DNA from: Pseudolactococcus hodotermopsidis
GTDB lineage: Bacteria; Bacillota; Bacilli; Lactobacillales; Streptococcaceae
Assembly (NCBI RefSeq): GCF_011170085.1
Contig: NZ_BLLI01000008.1
Location: forward strand, 1-48,723
Reading direction: 5' to 3'
DNA length: 48,723 nucleotides
Shown: positions 1 through 8,525 of the stretch, piece by piece
How positions within the stretch are numbered: the first letter of the stretch is position 1
Layout: each line of letters opens with the position of its first letter
Made by a program: the position numbers and the translations under genes
Notes under the pieces: generated by a model
Databases searched by the model: none
Seen by the model: only the letters and a program-made list of their open reading frames with translations
What the model was told of the DNA's origin: nothing

Positions 1-968
1 CAAGAAACTATATCAGCTAATGAAACATTACGTTTGTCAGGTTATAAAGGCATTTATCTCTATACCAGTACAGGAACAATTAATAGTTTGTCAACAGATA
101 AAGTAGCTTATACGATGGATTCTGAAGGTGGTACTTCAGGCGGTAGTGTTGTCAACAGTAACAATAAGCTAGTTGCGATTCATGCAGGTTGGATTCCAGG
201 AGTTTCAGTTACCAATGTTGCGGCTCGTTTGACAGGTAGTAATTTGGCGCAGTTGAAATCTTGGATGGCAAAAGAATTTCTCACGGTCAATTTTGATTTA
301 AATGGTGGTAAGGGGACAACGCCTAAAAGTATAAAGACTTACAAAGGTAATAAGGTACAAATTGCAGCGGAAGTGCCAACTCGTGTAGGCATAAATTTCT
401 AGGATGGAATAGTACACCAACGCTAGGTTATGCAACAAAATATAACTTTGGAGATGGCTACTGGGTAAATAATAATGCTACCTTATATGCGGTATGGGAT
501 AAAGAAATTTATACCTTAAAAATTGATTTGAATGGTGGTACAGGAACACCGCGTGAGTATCAAGTTGCTTATGGAGGAGTTAGAACTCATCTTAGTGCAG
601 AAGCTACAAGAGAAGGATATACTTATATTGGTTTAGGACTAGATCCTAATTCTCAAGAGGTTGTTTGTCCGCCTTCAAATAATTATTTTGTATATGATAA
701 TACAACGCTTTATGCAATTTGGAAACCATTACCTATTTATGCAGTTACGCTTGATTTAAATGGTGGCAATGGTGCGATACCTAAAAGTATAAAGACTTAC
801 AAAGGTAATAAAGTACAAATTGCAACGGAAATACCAAGGCGTATAGGTTATAAGTTTTTAGGGTGGAATAGTACGCCAACGCTAGGTTATGCGACAAAAT
901 ATAATTTTGGAGATGATTATTGGGTCAATAATGATGCCGTTTTATATGCAGTATGGCAAAAAGAATAA
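1..968 (+). pseudogene. Frameshifted secreted trypsin-like (V8-type) protease with InlB-type repeats, 5' end outside the window
   Basis: The frame is open from base 1. It contains a serine-protease nucleophile motif (EGGTSGGSV, codons near 122-150) followed by the end of a chymotrypsin-fold domain. After it come repeats of the Listeria-Bacteroides (InlB/Flg_new) type, with the pattern LNGG...P...G...GY.F.GW...N..LYA.W. The first repeat reads into a stop at 400-402. The same repeat continues in another frame from about 393 (KFLGWNS) to the stop at 966-968. A later, nearly identical repeat (750-963) reads through at the same place, so one base is missing near 390 (GGCAT where the intact copy has GGTTAT). 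The likely original product was a secreted protease with at least three C-terminal repeats. It is a decayed gene, a phase-variable gene or a sequencing error. Family confidence is moderate because most of the catalytic domain lies upstream. Confidence 0.7.
291..963 (+). repeat. Intragenic direct repeats encoding InlB-type modules
   Basis: Two long near-identical stretches, about 291-506 and 750-963, each encode one InlB-type module. A more divergent module lies between them. Base differences between the two are few and mostly silent, apart from the missing base near 390 in the first. Copies this similar can recombine, which could remove or restore the frameshift. Confidence 0.7.
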
Positions 969-1111
969 GTCATACTTCATTGTTTATCAAAAAACAGTGC
1001 GGGTGGTTAGATGTTCGGACTGTTATTGTTTTATAACTACCGTATTTGAATTGCAAACGGTAAAGTTAAAAAATAATAACTTAAACTAGAGAGAGTTTAG
1101 CATATTTTTGT

Positions 1112-1117
1112 TATAAT
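1112..1117 (+). promoter_or_regulatory. Likely -10 box for the glycosyltransferase gene
   Basis: TATAAT lies 56 bases before the ATG at 1174. The -35 region is poor. The gene has a clear ribosome-binding site (AAAGGA, about 1163). Confidence 0.45.
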
Positions 1118-1173
1118 ATTAGACAGATAGTTTGTAAGTAGCCTCTAACGATTTATAGAATAAAGGAATTAAG

Positions 1174-2442
1174 ATGACAATAAGTATTAGCGAAACATTA
1201 CTAAGTGATTTTAAAGAGGATGATCCGCTCTCTAAAATGGCTTATCACATTGTTCATGGTGGGCTAGTTGATAATTTTCCTGCATTTGAGAAAATGTTAA
1301 TTGAAGCGAGAGTTATTGATGATATTCAACTTAAAGTTGATCGTGATTTTTTGGTATCGGAAGTTATTAGAAAAGTTAATAGATTTCAAAAACGTTATCT
1401 CAATCAATTTTTAACAGCGATTCTTGCGACTAATTATTTATCGAAGATGATTGATTATCCAAAAGCACTGCGAATTGAAGAATTGATGTTTGAACGACAC
1501 ATTGGTACACAAAAGGCGAATTATCTTGTGCATAATCTCCTTGATCGAACGCTAGATATGCAGATTTTATTTGGGCGAACAAGATTGCCTTTGACTGCTG
1601 ATGTTTTTCCGCATTTATTGGTGTGGTTTTTTCAAAATAAAAATGAGATTGACAAACGAGCGATGGAAATTTCAAGGGAAAATCAAGCGTTCGATGCCTC
1701 ATTTGCCGTTTTTAGTTTTTGGAATAAAGGGTTAGAAAACGCGCCTGAAATCGTTCAAAAGTTGGCAAAGATAAATGCTGATAAGCTAAATCGGCATGCG
1801 ATTTCTTATCATTTTTTAGATGAGTCAACAGTTACTGATTTTTTGGATATACCAGATGCGGTTAGATATTATCAAACAGCTGAAACTGTTAGTCCAACTT
1901 ACTTTTCGGAGTGGCTGCGTGTGGCATTGCTTGCGCGATACTCGGGAACTTGGCTTGATTCAACGATTCTTGCGACAGACCGTGGTGTTGCGCTAATCAA
2001 CTCTTATCGCCAACAAGAAAACCCTTACTTTTCAGGCACAGATTCGGGAAATATCTTTGCTTATGCGTTTGCGACGAATCAAAATAATCGCTTAGTGGTC
2101 ATGTTACAGGCAACGCTTGAGCGCTATATGGTAACACATAAGCAGTATGATAATTACTATACATTTGATATGCTATTTATTATTATTGAGGCATTTGATG
2201 CCAATTGCCGTCAAATGATTGAAAATAGTCCAAAAGATGAGCAGTTTAATTATCATTTGATGGATCGAATGATTGAGTCATGGCAGCCAGATGGTTTGAC
2301 TGAAATAGATGAGATGTGGCAAAATAGTGCTTTTGTCAAGTTGACTTACAAATACAAAGAAATTGTCAATGGCAGTATCACTGAAATCGTTTTGAAAAAA
2401 TTGGCAGATGCGCTCTCTAAGCTAGAAGATTATCTATCGTAA
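1174..2442 (+). CDS. Capsular polysaccharide synthesis-type glycosyltransferase
   Basis: A 422-residue cytosolic protein with no signal peptide. Near residues 240-275 it has the signature of the capsular-polysaccharide-synthesis glycosyltransferase family (Caps_synth, related to GT32): FSEWLRVALLARYSGTWLDS, where the usual family pattern is SD.LR..LL..YGG.W.D. The Asp of WLD is in the place expected for the metal/nucleotide-sugar site. The N-terminal 150 residues are helical and not recognised. The start is ATG with AAAGGA about 8 bases upstream. It stands alone between its own promoter and the hisS T-box. Its acceptor and sugar cannot be read from the sequence; cell-wall or capsule polysaccharide is an inference. 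Confidence 0.65.
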   Translation: MTISISETLLSDFKEDDPLSKMAYHIVHGGLVDNFPAFEKMLIEARVIDDIQLKVDRDFLVSEVIRKVNRFQKRYLNQFLTAILATNYLSKMIDYPKALRIEELMFERHIGTQKANYLVHNLLDRTLDMQILFGRTRLPLTADVFPHLLVWFFQNKNEIDKRAMEISRENQAFDASFAVFSFWNKGLENAPEIVQKLAKINADKLNRHAISYHFLDESTVTDFLDIPDAVRYYQTAETVSPTYFSEWLRVALLARYSGTWLDSTILATDRGVALINSYRQQENPYFSGTDSGNIFAYAFATNQNNRLVVMLQATLERYMVTHKQYDNYYTFDMLFIIIEAFDANCRQMIENSPKDEQFNYHLMDRMIESWQPDGLTEIDEMWQNSAFVKLTYKYKEIVNGSITEIVLKKLADALSKLEDYLS

Positions 2443-2445
2443 ATC

Positions 2446-2474
2446 TTGCAAAATGGGCTAGACTAAGATATAAT
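2446..2474 (+). promoter_or_regulatory. Promoter of the T-box/hisS transcript
   Basis: TTGCAA at 2446-2451 and TATAAT at 2469-2474 are separated by exactly 17 bases. The T-box leader begins about 7 bases further on. Confidence 0.7.
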
Positions 2475-2481
2475 TAGAATG

Positions 2482-2650
2482 ACAGAGAGTGGATGATTGC
2501 TGAAAATCCGCAAAGTTAAGCGAGAGAGTGATGAGTTTAATAGTTAGCAACTTTACAGCTAAAAAGCTAGGCAAATACACCTAGAAACCAAGGTGGTACC
2601 ACGATATAATCGTCCTTGAGCGTATTTTTCTGCGCTCGTGGGCGTTTTTT
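2482..2650 (+). promoter_or_regulatory. T-box riboswitch leader of hisS with terminator
   Basis: The leader carries the conserved T-box sequence (CCAAGGTGGTACCACG, about 2588-2603). A strong terminator follows: CGTCCTTGAGCG (2611-2622) pairs imperfectly with CGCTCGTGGGCG (2633-2644), followed by a T-run (2645-2650). In this family, uncharged tRNA binding stabilises an antiterminator, so uncharged tRNA-His should induce hisS. The part between the start site and the T-box is only about 105 bases, short for a canonical stem I, and I could not assign the specifier codon with confidence. Confidence 0.85.
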
Positions 2651-2672
2651 GATTAAGAGAGGAAAGTAACCA

Positions 2673-3956
2673 ATGAAATTACAAAGACCAAAAGGTACAA
2701 ATGATATTCTCCCTGGTGAGAGTGAAAAATGGCAATTTGTTGAGGAAACGATGCGCCAAGTTTTTGCTAATTATCATTTTAGTGAGATTCGCACGCCGAT
2801 TTTTGAGCATTATGAGGTTATTTCGCGTTCGGTTGGCGATACGACAGACATTGTTACCAAGGAAATGTATGATTTCTATGACAAAGGCGACCGCCATATT
2901 ACTTTGCGACCTGAGGGAACTGCGCCAGTTGTGCGGTCTTATGTTGAAAATAAAAAGTTTGCGCCAGAAGTCCAAAAACCTTTTAAAGTTTATTATACAG
3001 GACCGATGTTTCGTTATGAACGCCCGCAAGCTGGGCGTTTGCGGGAATTTCATCAGATTGGTGTTGAGAATTTCGGCTCGAAAAATCCTGCGACGGATGT
3101 GGAGACGATTGCGATGGCGAAAGCCTTTTTCGACAAACTTGGTGTAAAAAATATTAAGTTAGTTATCAATTCACTCGGCGATGCTGAGACACGTGAGCGT
3201 TATCGGACGGCGCTGATTGCCTATCTTGAACAACATTTGTCTAACTTGTCTGACGATTCTAAACGTCGTTTGCATGAAAATCCCTTGCGTGTCTTAGATT
3301 CCAAGGATAAAAATGACATCTCAATCGTCAAAAACGCGCCGTCAATCCTAGATTTCTTGACTGACGACAGTCAGCAGCACTTGTCGGCTGTCAAGACCAT
3401 GCTCAAGAGCCTCAACATCGACTATGCCGTTGATCAAAACATGGTGCGTGGGCTAGATTACTACAACGACACGATTTTTGAGTTCATGACCGAGATTAAG
3501 GGCAAGGAGCTGACGATTTGCGGCGGTGGGCGCTATGACACGCTCGTCAGCTATTTCGGCGGTCCCGAAACGGCTGGTTTCGGCTTTGGGCTCGGCATGG
3601 AGCGCCTTTTGCTCGTCTTAGAGGCGCAAGGCGTGGCACTCCCGCTTACTCGGGCGCTTGACGTTTATGTTGTTGTTTTGGGCGCTGGCGCAAATGTTGC
3701 AGGCTTGAAGTTAGTGCAGTCGCTGCGCGAACAAGGCTACGCCGTAGAACGCGACTATCTAGGACGCAAGATTAAGCAGCAATTCAAATCAGCGGAAGAA
3801 TTTGGGGCAAAAACACTCATCACACTCGGCGAATCAGAGGTCGAAACAGACAAGATTATCGTCAAAAATAATGCGACACGAGCCGAAATCAAAACAACTT
3901 TGCGTGAAATTGAAGACAATTTTGCTCCCGTTTTTGCAGAATTGACAGCTAAATGA
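2673..3956 (+). CDS. hisS: Histidyl-tRNA synthetase
   Basis: A class II aminoacyl-tRNA synthetase that charges tRNA-His with histidine in the cytosol. It is 427 residues, normal for the bacterial enzyme. Motif 2 is [10 protein letters not shown] (113-122), followed by REFHQIGVE. The histidine-specific loop [12 protein letters not shown] lies near 260, GGGRYD near 285, and motif 3 [11 protein letters not shown] near 303-313. The C-terminal anticodon-binding domain occupies roughly 330-427. The ribosome-binding site is GAGAGGAAAG. The gene sits directly behind a T-box leader. Its stop overlaps the start of the next small gene (ATGA), so the downstream genes are probably cotranscribed. Confidence 0.97.
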   Translation: MKLQRPKGTNDILPGESEKWQFVEETMRQVFANYHFSEIRTPIFEHYEVISRSVGDTTDIVTKEMYDFYDKGDRHITLRPEGTAPVVRSYVENKKFAPEVQKPFKVYYTGPMFRYERPQAGRLREFHQIGVENFGSKNPATDVETIAMAKAFFDKLGVKNIKLVINSLGDAETRERYRTALIAYLEQHLSNLSDDSKRRLHENPLRVLDSKDKNDISIVKNAPSILDFLTDDSQQHLSAVKTMLKSLNIDYAVDQNMVRGLDYYNDTIFEFMTEIKGKELTICGGGRYDTLVSYFGGPETAGFGFGLGMERLLLVLEAQGVALPLTRALDVYVVVLGAGANVAGLKLVQSLREQGYAVERDYLGRKIKQQFKSAEEFGAKTLITLGESEVETDKIIVKNNATRAEIKTTLREIEDNFAPVFAELTAK

Positions 3957-4192
3957 TGAAAAAAGATAAGATTAAACTGTTTGCGATTTTATCTGGTTTG
4001 ATAACGTTTGTCACATTTTATCAGATTGTCACGAAAAATCAGACTTCTAATTCAACGCTCATGCTGATTTATTGCATTGTCGCACTAATTTTCAATCGAG
4101 ACAAAGCCTTTGCCAAGAATAAAGTCGCCTTGGGCATTTTCATCGTGACTTTACTTGTCTTATTTCTGAGAATTTTGCTTGCGAGGTCATGA
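3953..4192 (+). CDS. Small two-helix membrane protein, unknown
   Basis: A 79-residue hydrophobic protein with a short basic N-terminus (MMKKDKIK). Two or three membrane segments are visible, about 9-25, 34-48 and 58-76. It has no recognised family. The start overlaps the hisS stop by four bases (ATGA) and its own stop overlaps the next gene in the same way, which points to translational coupling. The next gene encodes a protein of the same size and plan, so the two may be diverged duplicates or partners. Function unknown. Confidence 0.6.
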   Translation: MMKKDKIKLFAILSGLITFVTFYQIVTKNQTSNSTLMLIYCIVALIFNRDKAFAKNKVALGIFIVTLLVLFLRILLARS

Positions 4193-4431
4193 TGACAGAA
4201 AAGAAAATACAGATTTTCAGTCGCATTTTAGCAAGTTTGATGATTGTGATTAGCCTGTCAATGATTGCACATGGCAATTATAAAGGAATGAATCTTTTGT
4301 GGTTTGTCGCCCTCTATGCCGTTGCTTTTAGGAAAATCAATGCCTTTTTGGCAAGGAGTAGACTGACTCTGTTTTTGGTGCTTGTGGCGGTTGGGTTGCA
4401 GGTGTTGATGATGGTTTTGGGGAAATTATAG
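4189..4431 (+). CDS. Small membrane protein, unknown
   Basis: An 80-residue hydrophobic protein with membrane segments around 10-25, 32-45 and 60-77 and a basic start (MMTEKKIQ). It overlaps the preceding 79-residue gene by ATGATG. Like that protein it has a central loop with a conserved-looking basic/Phe-Ala pattern (FRKINAFLARSR here, [11 protein letters not shown] in the neighbour), suggesting a common origin. Function unknown. Confidence 0.6.
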   Translation: MMTEKKIQIFSRILASLMIVISLSMIAHGNYKGMNLLWFVALYAVAFRKINAFLARSRLTLFLVLVAVGLQVLMMVLGKL

Positions 4432-4441
4432 AGGAGAAAAT

Positions 4442-5218
4442 ATGGCATTTTGGCATAAAAAGAAAAAAGAAGAGCCTATAAGAATTGGGGAAATTGATCC
4501 AATAATTGAAGAATTTTTAAATAACTCAAATGTAAAATGGTTTGATGAGCAAAGATTAGCGATAGCTCTCTCTAACTGGGAGTTTTATAGTCAAGCTGAT
4601 ACGATAACGACTTTCACGCCAGATGAAGATGATACAATGCTTGCCATGCAAGTTTTTACTACTGAAAAAGGGCTGACTGATTTTTTGGCTTGGCAAGGTA
4701 AAAAAAGTAATGGAAATGTTGCACTTGACTTGGAAAAATGCTTTAATATCGCAACGCATCATCACTTGTCACCTCTTATTATCGCAACTGAAAAAGGGGC
4801 GCAACTTGATATAGACGAAGAAAAGTACCACGATTTTATATTATCTCGTGTTGATTACAGAAAGATTGATCTTTACAATGTTAATTTATTGGAAAAAATA
4901 GATTTGACGGAAATTTTACCTACAAATTTATTAAAAAAACTCTCTTATTTTATTCCTGTTGTCAAAATAAATGAGGAAAAATCATTCTTTAAAAATGCTG
5001 GTCTAACACCATTATTCACAAGTTTAGAAAATTTGGAAAAGTGGTCGCAAACAGCTGAAGCATCAGTTTGGTGTGATAATATTGACCTCGTTTATGCCTT
5101 GCCTACTAACAATCTTTCTGAAATTAATGAGACATTTGGTGCAGATAAAACGGAACACTTTATAATTGACCCTTTGACACGTAAACAAGAATTACCCGAT
5201 AAATTTATCAAGAAATAA
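4442..5218 (+). CDS. Unknown 258-residue protein, possibly SseB-like
   Basis: A soluble, acidic protein with a lysine-rich N-terminus (AFWHKKKKEEP) and no signal peptide or membrane segment. The stretch GLTPLFTSLENLEKWSQ (about 183-199) resembles the core of SseB N-terminal-like domains (P.FTS.e.L..w), and the first half (about 60-125) may be a second diverged copy. The match is by eye and weak. A ribosome-binding site (GAGGAGAAAAT) precedes the ATG. It lies between the small membrane proteins and aspS, separated from aspS by 13 bases, so it is probably in the hisS-aspS transcript. Confidence 0.6.
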   Translation: MAFWHKKKKEEPIRIGEIDPIIEEFLNNSNVKWFDEQRLAIALSNWEFYSQADTITTFTPDEDDTMLAMQVFTTEKGLTDFLAWQGKKSNGNVALDLEKCFNIATHHHLSPLIIATEKGAQLDIDEEKYHDFILSRVDYRKIDLYNVNLLEKIDLTEILPTNLLKKLSYFIPVVKINEEKSFFKNAGLTPLFTSLENLEKWSQTAEASVWCDNIDLVYALPTNNLSEINETFGADKTEHFIIDPLTRKQELPDKFIKK

Positions 5219-5231
5219 ATAAAGGAGAAAA

Positions 5232-6998
5232 ATGAAACGAACATTATACGCGGGCGCAGTCCGCTCAGAAAACATTGGACAAACAGTGACTTTAAAAGGT
5301 TGGGTGGCGCGTCGTCGTGACCTTGGTGGCTTGATTTTCATTGACTTGCGTGACCGTGAGGGAATCATGCAGTTGGTGGTCAATCCTGAGATTGTCAGTG
5401 CTGAAGTGCTTGCAACAGCGGAAAGTCTGCGCTCGGAATTTGTTATTGACGTGATGGGAACTGTCGTTGCGCGGGGGCAAGCCAATGATAAGTTGGCAAC
5501 GGGGCAAGTTGAGCTTGAGGTATCAAGTTTGACAGTCCTAAATACTGCTAAAACAACGCCATTTGAAATCAAAGATGACCTTGAGGCTAGCGACGACACA
5601 CGTATGCGCTATCGTTATCTCGATCTTCGCCGTCCCGAAATGCTTGCGACTTTCAAACTCCGTCACAATGTGACAAAGGCAATTCGTCATTATCTGGACG
5701 ATCTTGATTTTATTGATGTGGAGACGCCGATTTTAACCAAATCGACACCTGAGGGCGCGCGTGATTATCTGGTGCCGAGTCGAATTAGCGAGGGGCATTT
5801 TTATGCGCTGCCACAAAGTCCGCAGATTACCAAACAGCTTTTGATGACTGCGGGATTTGACCGTTATTATCAGATTGTCAAGTGTTTCCGTGACGAAGAT
5901 TTGCGCGGTGACCGTCAGCCCGAGTTCACACAGGTTGACCTTGAAACTTCCTTTCTTGATGAAAATGAGATTCAAGATTTGACTGAGGGCTTGATTGCCA
6001 AGGTCATGAAAGACACAAAAAACATTGACGTGAGCTTGCCGTTTCCGCGTATGAGCTATGATGAGGCGGTTAATCGTTATGGTTCTGATAAACCCGACAC
6101 GCGTTTTGATATGCTGCTGACGGATGTGACGGACATCGCTAAAACTGTTGATTTCAAGGTTTTCTCACAGGCGAAAGTGGTTAAAGCAATCGTTGCTAAA
6201 AACGCTGCTGATAAGTATTCGCGCAAGGAGATTGATAAGCTGACAGAATTTGCCAAACAGTTTGGCGCTAAAGGTCTTGCATGGGTCAAATTTGATAAGG
6301 GAGAATTTGCAGGACCAATTGCTAAATTTTTGCCAGAAATTACAGATGGTTTGTCTAATAAACTTACTTTGACTGATAATGATTTGGTGTTATTTGTTGC
6401 TGATGAGTTAGAGATCGCAAATGCAACGTTGGGTGCGTTGCGCAGTCGAATTGCCAAAGAACAGCACCTCATTGACCAAACGCTCTATAACTTTCTTTGG
6501 GTTGTCGACTGGCCGATGTTTGAATGGAGCGACGAGGAGAGTCGCTACACGAGTGCTCACCACCCTTTTACTTTGCCGACTGAGGCGAGTGCGCATGAGC
6601 TTGAGGGCGATCTTTCCAAGGTGCGTGCGGTTGCTTATGACATCGTGCTTAACGGCTATGAGCTGGGCGGCGGCAGTCTGCGGATTAACCGCAAAGACCT
6701 GCAAGAGCGCATGTTCAAGGCGCTCGGCTTTAGTGAAAAGTCAGCGACTGAGCAGTTTGGTTTCTTACTTGAGGCAATGACCTACGGTTTCCCACCGCAT
6801 GGCGGATTGGCGCTCGGTCTTGACCGTTTTGTCATGCTTTTAGCTGGCAAGGATAATATTCGCGAGGTTATCGCTTTTCCTAAAAATAATAAGGCGACTG
6901 ACCCCATGACTCAAGCGCCGAGCTTGGTGTCGGATAAGCAACTTGATGAGTTGGCTTTAAGTATTTCTAAAAGTCGGACAAAATTAGAAAATGATTAA
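5232..6998 (+). CDS. aspS: Aspartyl-tRNA synthetase
   Basis: A class IIb synthetase that charges tRNA with aspartate. It is 588 residues, the usual bacterial length. An N-terminal OB-fold anticodon domain (about 1-105) is followed by [12 protein letters not shown]. Motif 2 is [16 protein letters not shown] (about 218-233). A bacterial GAD insertion lies at about 290-410. Motif 3 includes [10 protein letters not shown] near 525. The ribosome-binding site is AAAGGAGAAAA. hisS and aspS are commonly neighbours in Streptococcaceae. The last eight bases overlap the next gene. Whether it also charges tRNA-Asn cannot be settled by eye. Confidence 0.97.
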   Translation: MKRTLYAGAVRSENIGQTVTLKGWVARRRDLGGLIFIDLRDREGIMQLVVNPEIVSAEVLATAESLRSEFVIDVMGTVVARGQANDKLATGQVELEVSSLTVLNTAKTTPFEIKDDLEASDDTRMRYRYLDLRRPEMLATFKLRHNVTKAIRHYLDDLDFIDVETPILTKSTPEGARDYLVPSRISEGHFYALPQSPQITKQLLMTAGFDRYYQIVKCFRDEDLRGDRQPEFTQVDLETSFLDENEIQDLTEGLIAKVMKDTKNIDVSLPFPRMSYDEAVNRYGSDKPDTRFDMLLTDVTDIAKTVDFKVFSQAKVVKAIVAKNAADKYSRKEIDKLTEFAKQFGAKGLAWVKFDKGEFAGPIAKFLPEITDGLSNKLTLTDNDLVLFVADELEIANATLGALRSRIAKEQHLIDQTLYNFLWVVDWPMFEWSDEESRYTSAHHPFTLPTEASAHELEGDLSKVRAVAYDIVLNGYELGGGSLRINRKDLQERMFKALGFSEKSATEQFGFLLEAMTYGFPPHGGLALGLDRFVMLLAGKDNIREVIAFPKNNKATDPMTQAPSLVSDKQLDELALSISKSRTKLEND

Positions 6999-7866
6999 AA
7001 CGCTAAAAAATATCTCACTTGAAAAGCTGACACAAAAACTTTCCGCCTCAATCGTCTATGCGATTTTATCGTCTGTTGCACTGAATTTCTTTTTTCAGCC
7101 GGGACACGTCTATTCCAGTGGTATCACGGGTTTGGCGCAAATTTTTACGACCCTTTCGGTCAAGCTCCTTGGCTTTAATCTACCAGTCGCTGTGACCTTG
7201 TATCTACTCAATCTCCCCTTGCTCGTCTTAGCTTGGCTCAAAATTGGCAAGCGATTCACGATTTACACCGTGATTACGGTCACGCTAAGCTCGATTTTCA
7301 TTCGGATTATTCCCGAGTACACGCTTGCGACGGATCCGATTATCAACGCTGTTTTTGGTGGTGCGGTCATGGGTGCGGGTGTCGGCTATGCCCTTCGTAG
7401 CGGCATTTCCAGTGGCGGAACCGACATTATCAGCCTCTATATTCGCAAAAAAACAGGTCGTCAAGTCGGTAGCATTAGTATGATTTTCAATGCTGGTATC
7501 ATGCTGATTGCGGGTATTTTATTTGGGTGGGAGTACATGCTATACTCGCTTTTGACGATTTTTGTGTCCAGTCGCGTGACGGATGCCATTTACACCAAGC
7601 AAAGAAAGATGCAAGCAACGATTGTTACCAAGCAACCAGAGACGATAACGCGCGCCCTACATGATGACTTGCACCGTGGCGTGACCGTCGTCAATTCGGC
7701 TGAAGGCGCATATAGCCACGATAATATGACAATTTTGATAACCATCATCACCCAAGCCGAATATCAAGATTTTAAGGAAATTATGAAAAAATCAGACCCA
7801 ACCGCTTTCGTTTCCGTAGCCGAAAATGTGAAGGTTTTGGGGCGGTTTGTTGAGGATGAGAGTTGA
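6991..7866 (+). CDS. YitT family membrane protein
   Basis: A 291-residue protein with five or six membrane segments in the first 200 residues. These include the family signature GITGLAQI near 43-50 and the glycine-rich [20 protein letters not shown] near 120-139 with GGTDIIS. A soluble DUF2179-type domain follows (about 205-291, ending [10 protein letters not shown]). This two-part plan is typical of YitT proteins of Firmicutes, whose transport role is not established. The start overlaps the aspS stop region by eight bases, so translation is probably coupled to aspS. Confidence 0.85.
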   Translation: MIKTLKNISLEKLTQKLSASIVYAILSSVALNFFFQPGHVYSSGITGLAQIFTTLSVKLLGFNLPVAVTLYLLNLPLLVLAWLKIGKRFTIYTVITVTLSSIFIRIIPEYTLATDPIINAVFGGAVMGAGVGYALRSGISSGGTDIISLYIRKKTGRQVGSISMIFNAGIMLIAGILFGWEYMLYSLLTIFVSSRVTDAIYTKQRKMQATIVTKQPETITRALHDDLHRGVTVVNSAEGAYSHDNMTILITIITQAEYQDFKEIMKKSDPTAFVSVAENVKVLGRFVEDES

Positions 7867-7906
7867 TGAAGGGGACTGAGACAAAAGTCCTCTAAAAAAT
7901 AGGCTA

Positions 7907-8089
7907 TGGACGATTACCATCGGAAATCGTTCTGATGTAGAGCCTGCCTTTGCAGGTCTGAAGGCTAATTTGGGCTTCAGACGATTTTCGGTTAGAGGCA
8001 AAGACAAGGTGAGACAGGAGATTGGTTTAGCTTTGATGGTGATTAATCTCAGAAAACTGATAGCGAACTGTCGGACATGGCGTAAATAA
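7907..8089 (+). pseudogene. Transposase C-terminal remnant (IS1182/DDE_Tnp_1_6 type)
   Basis: Translating from about 7907 gives TIGNRSDVEPAFAGLKANLG, then FRRFSVRGKDKVRQEIGLAL, then MVINLRKLIANC, ending at TAA 8087-8089. This matches the C-terminal pattern of IS1182-type transposases (F..iK...gFrrf..RG..kv..E..l...a.NlrKl). There is no start codon and the remainder of the enzyme is missing. Confidence 0.75.
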
Positions 8090-8094
8090 AAGAG

Positions 8095-8137
8095 AAAAAG
8101 CAAACTGGGCAATCAAAATTGATTAGTTTGCTTTTTT
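8095..8137 (+). terminator. Terminator at the end of the IS remnant
   Basis: AAAAAGCAAACT (8095-8106) pairs with AGTTTGCTTTTT (8125-8136) and ends in a T-run. It probably ended the transposase transcript and now ends the aspS operon. Confidence 0.7.
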
Positions 8138-8236
8138 AGTTCAGTGACTGTGGTATTTTGTCCCAGTCTCTTTTTATTTTTCAAAATTCGTCTAGTATAA
8201 AACGCCAAAAATGTATAATATAGTGCTGCAAAATTG

Positions 8237-8444
8237 CACGGTCGTTTCATAAATTTAATTTTTCTGGAATATACATGTAAGTTGTCAATTTAATTTCTAG
8301 TTAATCTATTTCAAAAGTTATTGATTATATTTTTTAATATTTTTAAAAAAACAAGTGACTTTTCATGGATTTTCCGTTAAAAAGCAACTCTTCATAAAAA
8401 ATTCCGAAAATTATGTTTTAGATTAAACTTATGAAACGACCGTG
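8237..8444. mobile_element. MITE-like element with 23-base inverted ends
   Basis: CACGGTCGTTTCATAAATTTAAT (8237-8259) is matched by its reverse complement at 8422-8444, with one mismatch. The 160-base interior is very AT-rich and non-coding. Size, long terminal repeats and lack of a gene fit a non-autonomous transposon. I could not see a clear target-site duplication. Confidence 0.6.
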
Positions 8445-8458
8445 GTTTAAAATATCTC

Positions 8459-8497
8459 GAAAATGTCTAATAGGGACAAGCGAAAATGTCTAATAGG
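8459..8497. repeat. 17-base direct repeat
   Basis: CGAAAATGTCTAATAGG occurs at 8459-8475 and 8481-8497, separated by GACAA. Short tandem motifs like this occur at the ends of some IS families (for example IS21-like), but no transposase is nearby to confirm it. Confidence 0.6.
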
Positions 8498-8525
8498 AAA
8501 TTATCCAGTATCATTTTCATAAAAA

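Larger units (their letters stand above)
7872..8170 (+). mobile_element. Internally deleted IS1182-type element with both ends
   Basis: The left end (about 7872-7890, GGGACTGAGACAAAAGTCC) and right end (about 8155-8170, read in reverse GAGACTGGGACAAAA) are imperfect inverted repeats. Between them remains the C-terminus of a DDE transposase and a terminator. Most of the transposase gene is gone, so the element cannot move by itself. A solo copy of the same end is found at 34938-34955. Confidence 0.65.

Noticed and set aside
1430-1702. Open frame on the minus strand within the glycosyltransferase gene
   Set aside because: Lies wholly inside a well-supported plus-strand gene, with no ribosome-binding site or recognisable domain. 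Many similar frames opposite aspS, recA, murE and others were discarded for the same reason.
2482-2590. Assigning a specifier codon in the T-box
   Set aside because: Several GAG/GTG/CAA-containing bulges are possible, and none gave an unambiguous His codon in a convincing stem I.
8229-8452. Target-site duplication for the MITE
   Set aside because: Bases outside the two terminal repeats (CAAAATTG and GTTTAAAA) do not match convincingly.
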